From Lachnospiraceae bacterium (GTDB lineage Bacteria > Bacillota > Clostridia > Lachnospirales > Lachnospiraceae), in NCBI GenBank assembly GCA_024699395.1, contig JAILPU010000272.1, positions 1 to 10,546 of the forward strand: a stretch of 10,546 bases of DNA. The letters run 5' to 3'. The notes beneath the pieces were generated by a model. It was not told the DNA's origin. It saw only the letters and a list, made by a program, of their open reading frames with translations, and ran no database searches. The translations under genes were made by a program, and so were the position numbers. This document shows, in pieces, positions 7,661-10,546 of the stretch (positions are counted from its first letter, which is position 1; the number at the start of each line of letters is the position of its first letter).

Positions 7661-8263
7661 TCAAATCAACTTAAGATACAGAAGAACCTGAAAAGCTATT
7701 CCTGCAAGAGAAGCAAGCATTGTGATGACCAAAAGACCCTTGACCATTCCAAGACCCGAATTTCCTCCGGAAGCAGAATTAATGGCCTCCTTCAGCTTAT
7801 TGCAGGAAGTCTCCACTGTGGCCTGAACATTTCTGTATACCTTAACGCATTCCTTGTGTGTAAAATCCTGATTTTCATCAAGTTTGGAAGTGATGCTGTT
7901 CTTAACAATCTCAGAGAGCCTCTCGCTCTCTGCGGCATCATTCTCATCTTTTAAAGATATATTCTGTATCTGAGCTCTCAGTTCATTTATGAGATTGCCC
8001 ATCTCCTGAAATCTTCTTTCGTTCTGAACCGCCTGATTACCCAAAGCTTCCTCTATGGATCTTGTTGCATCGTCAAGACCTTTGGATGAACCGAAACCGC
8101 TTTCCGGATCGAGAGCAATCTTCTCGAGACGGTCAAGGCATTCCTTATATGCCGCTACCTGCATGCGAAGCTTTTCATTCTCCTTCGCTTCCGCCTCCAT
8201 ATTGGTCTTGATCATATCCTGTGCGTTTAGTCTGCCCGAAAGCTTTTCCATGAAGCCGTCCAT
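7661..8263 (-). CDS. Coiled-coil protein with C-terminal membrane anchor, function unknown
   Basis: I do not recognise a named family. The start is placed at the ATG at 8263 (200 aa) because AGGAGG lies four to five bases upstream; an in-frame ATG at 8296 has no ribosome site. The protein is highly charged and helical: heptad-like stretches run from about 22-50 and 75-130. A cysteine-containing KECVKVYRNVQATVE segment at 137-151 is less charged and looks like the most specific part. A glycine/serine linker (SASGGNSGLG) precedes one hydrophobic helix at about 174-196, and the chain ends YLKLI. There is no N-terminal signal, so this is a tail-anchored topology with the coiled coil in the cytoplasm. 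It is the first gene of a tight cluster with a flavin reductase and an M23 peptidase. It could be a scaffold for envelope or division proteins, but that is only a guess from shape and neighbours. Confidence 0.85.
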   Translation of the reverse strand: MDGFMEKLSGRLNAQDMIKTNMEAEAKENEKLRMQVAAYKECLDRLEKIALDPESGFGSSKGLDDATRSIEEALGNQAVQNERRFQEMGNLINELRAQIQNISLKDENDAAESERLSEIVKNSITSKLDENQDFTHKECVKVYRNVQATVETSCNKLKEAINSASGGNSGLGMVKGLLVITMLASLAGIAFQVLLYLKLI

Positions 8264-8456
8264 TTTTCCTCCTGTGTCCCTCAAAGTCGCAAACATCTTG
8301 TATTTTAAGCCGTTTGCATAATAAATATACTCGACGGTATATTGAAACTATTTTTACACTGCTTAAACCTTTGGGTTTTAATTGTCTGTCTTTTTGGGCA
8401 TATTTAATTCATTTAGAAACAATTTACCTTTTATTCATACTCTGTTCATAATTCAT
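8264..8456. other. A/T-rich upstream region of the coiled-coil gene; no gene seen
   Basis: This A/T-rich stretch should contain the promoter for the three-gene cluster starting at 8263. The best minus-strand candidate is a TATTAT -10 box around 8315-8320 on the lower strand with only a poor TTCAAT-like -35 seventeen bases upstream. I see no convincing open reading frame, repeat or terminator here. Confidence 0.35.
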
Positions 8457-8465
8457 TGTTATACT
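8457..8465 (+). promoter_or_regulatory. Extended -10 promoter for plus-strand RNA candidate
   Basis: TGTTATACT is an extended -10 element (TGn plus TATACT, five of six consensus bases) on the plus strand. No good -35 box lies 16-18 bases upstream. Transcription would start near 8472, just ahead of the three hairpins and the terminator. Confidence 0.35.
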
Positions 8466-8471
8466 GATTTT

Positions 8472-8630
8472 ACAAATTAAGAAACAAGCCACTGTCACAC
8501 GTGGTTGAGCATAATAGATAATTCTTTTCATAACGCCCGGGTGCGAAAGCACCTGGGCACTCCTCTTTTATAAACAGCATTTCTCACGAACGGCAAGCTG
8601 CCACAGATGTGGTTCAACTCGCCGCTTTTT
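8472..8630 (+). ncRNA. Candidate small RNA of unknown class, about 160 nt
   Basis: Three stem-loops follow each other on the plus strand. The first is AGCCAC/GTGGTT with an 8-base loop (8487-8506). The second is a 10-bp GC-rich stem with one G-U pair, closed by a GAAA tetraloop (8535-8558). The third is the terminator hairpin (8591-8624) followed by TTTTT. A weak closing helix between ATTAA (8476-8480) and TTAAT (8629-8633) is possible. There is no ATG on the plus strand between 8466 and the terminator, so it is unlikely to encode a protein. All flanking genes are on the opposite strand, and the RNA would end 28 bases before the relQ stop codon, so it is not simply antisense to a gene. Length and end-pairing would allow a 6S-like RNA, but I do not recognise that or any other family. 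Start and end are estimates. Confidence 0.42.
8591..8630 (+). terminator. Plus-strand intrinsic terminator
   Basis: A closing stem CGGC (8591-8594) with GCCG (8621-8624) encloses AGCTG/CAACT with one mismatch and a perfect CCAC/GTGG tip around AGAT. The run TTTTT (8626-8630) follows one base after the stem. On the minus strand the same hairpin is followed by TTCGTGAG rather than a U run, so it terminates plus-strand transcription and is a poor terminator for relQ. Confidence 0.65.
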
Positions 8631-8658
8631 AATGCTATTAATCTGTTTGCGAAAGGAA

Positions 8659-9363
8659 TCAGTCGTTTGCCGCATTTCTCATACGGGCTTTACGCTCTTC
8701 AGCCTTTTTACGTTCCCTCTCAAATTCCTCCAGTTGGCTGATAGCCACGATTTCTTCATTTAACTGGAGCATTCTGGCATCCAGATCGGACACCATTCTG
8801 GCACATTCCACCAGCTCATTTCTTATATGTTCCGGTGCATCACCCTCAAATTTGTAATGTATCTTATGCTCAAGGCTTGCCCAGAAATCCATGGCAACGG
8901 TCCTTATCTGAATCTCCACCTTGGCATCCACTATCCTGTCGGAAAGATACACAGGAAGTGATACTATCATGTGATATGACTTGTATCCGCTGGCCTTGGG
9001 ATAAGTTATATAGTCCTTAACGGATATAACTTTTATGTCCCTTTGCTCGCTTATCATATCAGCGATTCTGTAAATATCAGAAGAAAAAGAGCATATAATT
9101 CTTATACCCGCGATATCGTTAACGTACTTAACCATATTGTCTATGGTGGACTCATAACCGTGTCTCTTAAGCTTCTTAACTATACTCTCGGGAGATTTTA
9201 TACGCGCCTTTATATGTTCAATTGGATTATACTGGTGGACATGCTGGAATTCATCATTGAGAATTTCCATCTTTGTCTCCATCTGTTTAAGTGCCGCATT
9301 ATAAATCAGCGTCACTTCTTTCCAGCTGTCAACCCCATCGCTATAATCTGTTGAAAATGCCAT
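8659..9363 (-). CDS. relQ: Small alarmone synthetase ((p)ppGpp synthetase, RelQ/YjbM type)
   Basis: A 234-residue synthetase-only member of the RelA/SpoT family that transfers pyrophosphate from ATP to GDP or GTP, making the stringent-response alarmones. There is no HD hydrolase and no TGS/ACT regulatory region, as in small alarmone synthetases. Core motifs are DIAGIRIIC at 83-91, the substrate loop DYITYPKASGYKSYH at 117-131, the acidic VEIQIRT at 149-155 and FWASLEHKIHYK at 160-171. The C-terminal helix (EEFERERKKAEERKARMR) is strongly charged. The pattern resembles B. subtilis YjbM (SAS1) more than YwaC (SAS2). I start it at the ATG at 9363, which has an AGAGGTG site; a GTG six bases earlier is too close to that site. 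It appears monocistronic, with its own promoter and a hairpin touching the ribosome site. Confidence 0.93.
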   Translation of the reverse strand: MAFSTDYSDGVDSWKEVTLIYNAALKQMETKMEILNDEFQHVHQYNPIEHIKARIKSPESIVKKLKRHGYESTIDNMVKYVNDIAGIRIICSFSSDIYRIADMISEQRDIKVISVKDYITYPKASGYKSYHMIVSLPVYLSDRIVDAKVEIQIRTVAMDFWASLEHKIHYKFEGDAPEHIRNELVECARMVSDLDARMLQLNEEIVAISQLEEFERERKKAEERKARMRNAAND

Positions 9364-9372
9364 ACTCACCTC

Positions 9373-9389
9373 TCGGACCCCGGGTCCGA
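9373..9389 (-). promoter_or_regulatory. Perfect palindrome abutting the relQ ribosome-binding site
   Basis: TCGGACCC-C-GGGTCCGA (read on the plus strand) has 8-base perfect arms around one central base. In the minus-strand transcript it folds into a GC-rich hairpin whose last base is the first base of the AGAGGTG ribosome site (9366-9373). It may limit ribosome access or, as DNA, be an operator just downstream of the start of transcription. Confidence 0.6.
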
Positions 9390-9401
9390 ACCTCCAAGGC
9401 T

Positions 9402-9410
9402 ATTTTAGCA
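9402..9410 (-). promoter_or_regulatory. Extended -10 promoter of relQ
   Basis: On the minus strand TGCTAAAAT forms an extended -10 (TGn plus TAAAAT, five of six bases). The -35 position holds only a weak TAGAAT-like hexamer. Transcription would start near 9395, giving a leader of about 30 bases that is mostly the palindrome and the ribosome site. Confidence 0.5.
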
Positions 9411-9473
9411 TACTTGTTTTCAATATTCTACTGATTTTTGCGCTAACGGCGTTTGCGACGGCATTTACGGCTG

Positions 9474-9504
9474 CCAATCCCGACGCCAATTCTTTCCGCT
9501 ACAG
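9474..9504 (-). repeat. 31-bp direct repeat, copy 1
   Basis: Begins CCAATCCCGACGCCAATTC on the plus strand and ends CTACAG. It matches copy 2 at 26 of 31 positions, and all five differences are C/T transitions. The two copies are offset by 69 bases. Confidence 0.75.
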
Positions 9505-9542
9505 TTGTATAGTACCCACATACACTAACTTTTTCATGGGTA

Positions 9543-9573
9543 CCAACCCCGACGCTAATTCTTTTTGTTACAG
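9543..9573 (-). repeat. 31-bp direct repeat, copy 2
   Basis: Begins CCAACCCCGACGCTAATTC on the plus strand and ends TTACAG. The 38-base spacer between the copies, together with the first base of this copy, holds a 7-bp inverted repeat, GTACCCA (9512-9518) with TGGGTAC (9537-9543). No U run follows that hairpin on either strand, so it is not a clear terminator for the kinase gene. Confidence 0.75.
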
Positions 9574-9591
9574 CTTAGGTTGTGTCGAAAT

Positions 9592-10494
9592 TCAGTTGTT
9601 TGAATTCATATGATAAGCTATAAGGGTTGCGCCCTCCGCAGCATTCATTTTGGGTTTTACTATTGTAATGCTGGGAATTCTTTCATTTATAATAGCGGTG
9701 AGTTTACGCTCTAAAACACTTCCCTCCGTAAGATTGCCTCCAAGGAAAGCAAGATCTAAGTCGTTTAACCCCAGCTTGTCATACATTGCTTTTATCATTC
9801 CGAAAAGATCTTCCGCCGCTTTATCAAGAAGCGCAATGGCTGTCGCATCATTTTCCTGAGCCATCTGCTCTACACAAAGAGACAAGGATGCAATCCTTTT
9901 TTTATCAGGATTTCCGTATATAACAGCCACCAGATCGTTGATATTCTCAACGCCCATTCTGTCAAAAACCGCCTGGGTAAGCTTGGTGGGTCCGATTCTT
10001 CCGTCATAGGAGTAAACAAGCGCCGACAAGGCTTCACGCCCTATCGCATAACCGCTTCCCACATCGTCTATAAGATGACCCCATCCCCCTACACGGATAT
10101 TCTCACCTTTTTTGTTTTCGCCGTAGCAAATACTTCCGGTTCCGCATATAAGGATTGCTCCGGGTTTACCCTGCATGGCACCGTAGAGCGCCACCTCGTG
10201 ATCTCCCCTAAGAACTATTTTTCCTGTAAAATTATTTTTCTCCGCTTCCTTTGCAATGAGATTGGTAACGTTGGGATTGCTTACCCCCGCCGCACCTATA
10301 CAAAGAGTACGGCACTCCCCGTATTCCGCCAGCATCTTAAAAATATCATTTAAAAGTGAGCTCATTCTCGCCGCACCGATGCTGTTTAAGTTAAAGGGTC
10401 CGTATACTCTTGTGGCCACAAACTTGCCGCTCACATCCCATATAAGGACTGTTGTTTTGGTTCCGCCTCCGTCAATACCTGCTACAATTTCCAT
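9592..10494 (-). CDS. BadF/BadG/BcrA/BcrD-type sugar kinase (probable MurNAc/GlcNAc kinase)
   Basis: A 300-residue ASKHA-fold kinase. The phosphate-1 loop GIDGGGTKT is at 6-14, GAAG at 67-70, a likely catalytic aspartate in RGDHEVA (Asp98), phosphate-2 CGTGS at 117-121, the family segment GGWGHLIDDVGSGYAIG at 136-152, the adenosine loop AFLGGN at 249-254 and PKMNAAEGA near 281-289. The length and the GGWG...DVGSGY segment match eukaryotic-type N-acetylglucosamine kinases and the clostridial MurK, which phosphorylates MurNAc and GlcNAc recovered from the wall. The benzoyl-CoA reductase members of the superfamily differ in having iron-sulfur cysteines, which are absent here. The ATG at 10494 has a GAGGTGA site. 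A cell-wall recycling role fits but is inferred; other amino sugars could be the substrate. Confidence 0.85.
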   Translation of the reverse strand: MEIVAGIDGGGTKTTVLIWDVSGKFVATRVYGPFNLNSIGAARMSSLLNDIFKMLAEYGECRTLCIGAAGVSNPNVTNLIAKEAEKNNFTGKIVLRGDHEVALYGAMQGKPGAILICGTGSICYGENKKGENIRVGGWGHLIDDVGSGYAIGREALSALVYSYDGRIGPTKLTQAVFDRMGVENINDLVAVIYGNPDKKRIASLSLCVEQMAQENDATAIALLDKAAEDLFGMIKAMYDKLGLNDLDLAFLGGNLTEGSVLERKLTAIINERIPSITIVKPKMNAAEGATLIAYHMNSNN

Positions 10495-10546
10495 TTTTTG
10501 TCACCTCATGATTATATTTACACCGTTACACTATAGAATTACTTTA

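Larger units (their letters stand above)
9443..9574 (-). pseudogene. Possible small coding remnant with two repeated peptide units
   Basis: A stop-to-stop frame of 43 codons with no ATG, GTG or TTG start. It encodes two similar units, TKRISVGVG and AERIGVGIG, 23 codons apart, and ends in a strongly basic tail (SRKCRRKRR) before TAG. The two units coincide with the 31-bp DNA repeats, whose 69-bp offset keeps them in the same frame. It may be a decayed gene fragment or chance coding in a repeated noncoding element. I do not recognise the peptide. Confidence 0.25.

Noticed and set aside
8364..8532. A short minus-strand frame starting MKRIIYYAQPR, just downstream of an AGAGGAG sequence
   Set aside because: The ribosome-like site is separated from the ATG by the whole GC-rich hairpin (8535-8558), the peptide has no recognisable features, and the segment is better explained as part of the plus-strand RNA candidate.
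8535..8558. The GC-rich GAAA-tetraloop hairpin as a terminator for relQ
   Set aside because: On the minus strand it is followed by GTTATGAAAAG with no U run; on the plus strand it is followed by ACTCCTCTTTTA, which is not a proper U run directly after the stem.
9501..9537. A 12-codon minus-strand frame (MKKLVYVGTIQL) between the 31-bp repeats
   Set aside because: It has no convincing ribosome site, is very short and lies within the repeat spacer and its inverted repeat; chance is the simplest explanation.
10511..10516. A perfect TATAAT on the minus strand upstream of the sugar kinase
   Set aside because: Transcription would begin within the ribosome site at about 10504, leaving almost no leader, and no -35 box is seen 16-18 bases upstream. 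It may be chance in A/T-rich DNA.

Overview
All protein-coding genes in this window lie on the minus strand, so the window reads right to left. The gene families suggest a Gram-positive, probably flagellated Clostridia member, most plausibly Lachnospiraceae (Roseburia/Butyrivibrio type). The signs are AGGAG-type ribosome sites, A/T-leaning codon use, a murA/metK/LysM-G5-M23 set, a stand-alone RelQ-type alarmone synthetase and a pseudaminic acid operon. The taxonomic call is an inference. I saw no mobile element, CRISPR array, tRNA or rRNA.

Right to left: (1) 9592-10494, a BadF/BcrA-type sugar kinase resembling MurNAc/GlcNAc kinases. (2) 9364-9591, an intergenic stretch with two in-phase 31-bp repeats, an extended -10 promoter and a perfect palindrome next to the ribosome site of the next gene. 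(3) 8659-9363, a small (p)ppGpp synthetase of the RelQ type. (4) 8264-8658, about 395 bp without a protein gene. It holds a plus-strand extended -10 box, three hairpins and a plus-strand intrinsic terminator, and I read it as a candidate small RNA of unknown class. (5) 5511-8263, a compact cluster: a coiled-coil, C-terminally membrane-anchored protein of unknown function, a flavin-reductase-like protein and a membrane-anchored LysM-G5-M23 peptidase. (6) 2911-5409, murA and metK behind a recognisable promoter. (7) 1-2835, the start of a surface-sugar operon: pseF (CMP-pseudaminic acid synthetase), an FkbH-like HAD/acyltransferase protein, an acyl carrier protein and the first 82 codons of a PseH-like GNAT acyltransferase that runs off the window.

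Two themes stand out. Regions 1 and 5-6 hold genes of peptidoglycan synthesis, remodelling and probably recycling. Region 7 combines nonulosonic acid activation with an FkbH/ACP pair, which in other systems loads a glyceryl group from glycolysis onto a carrier protein. Together with the PseH-like enzyme this suggests a pseudaminic acid carrying a glyceroyl or other ACP-delivered acyl group, probably for flagellin or another surface glycan. The most open observations are the plus-strand RNA candidate, the long hairpin between metK and pseF, and the repeat-bearing remnant between the kinase and relQ.
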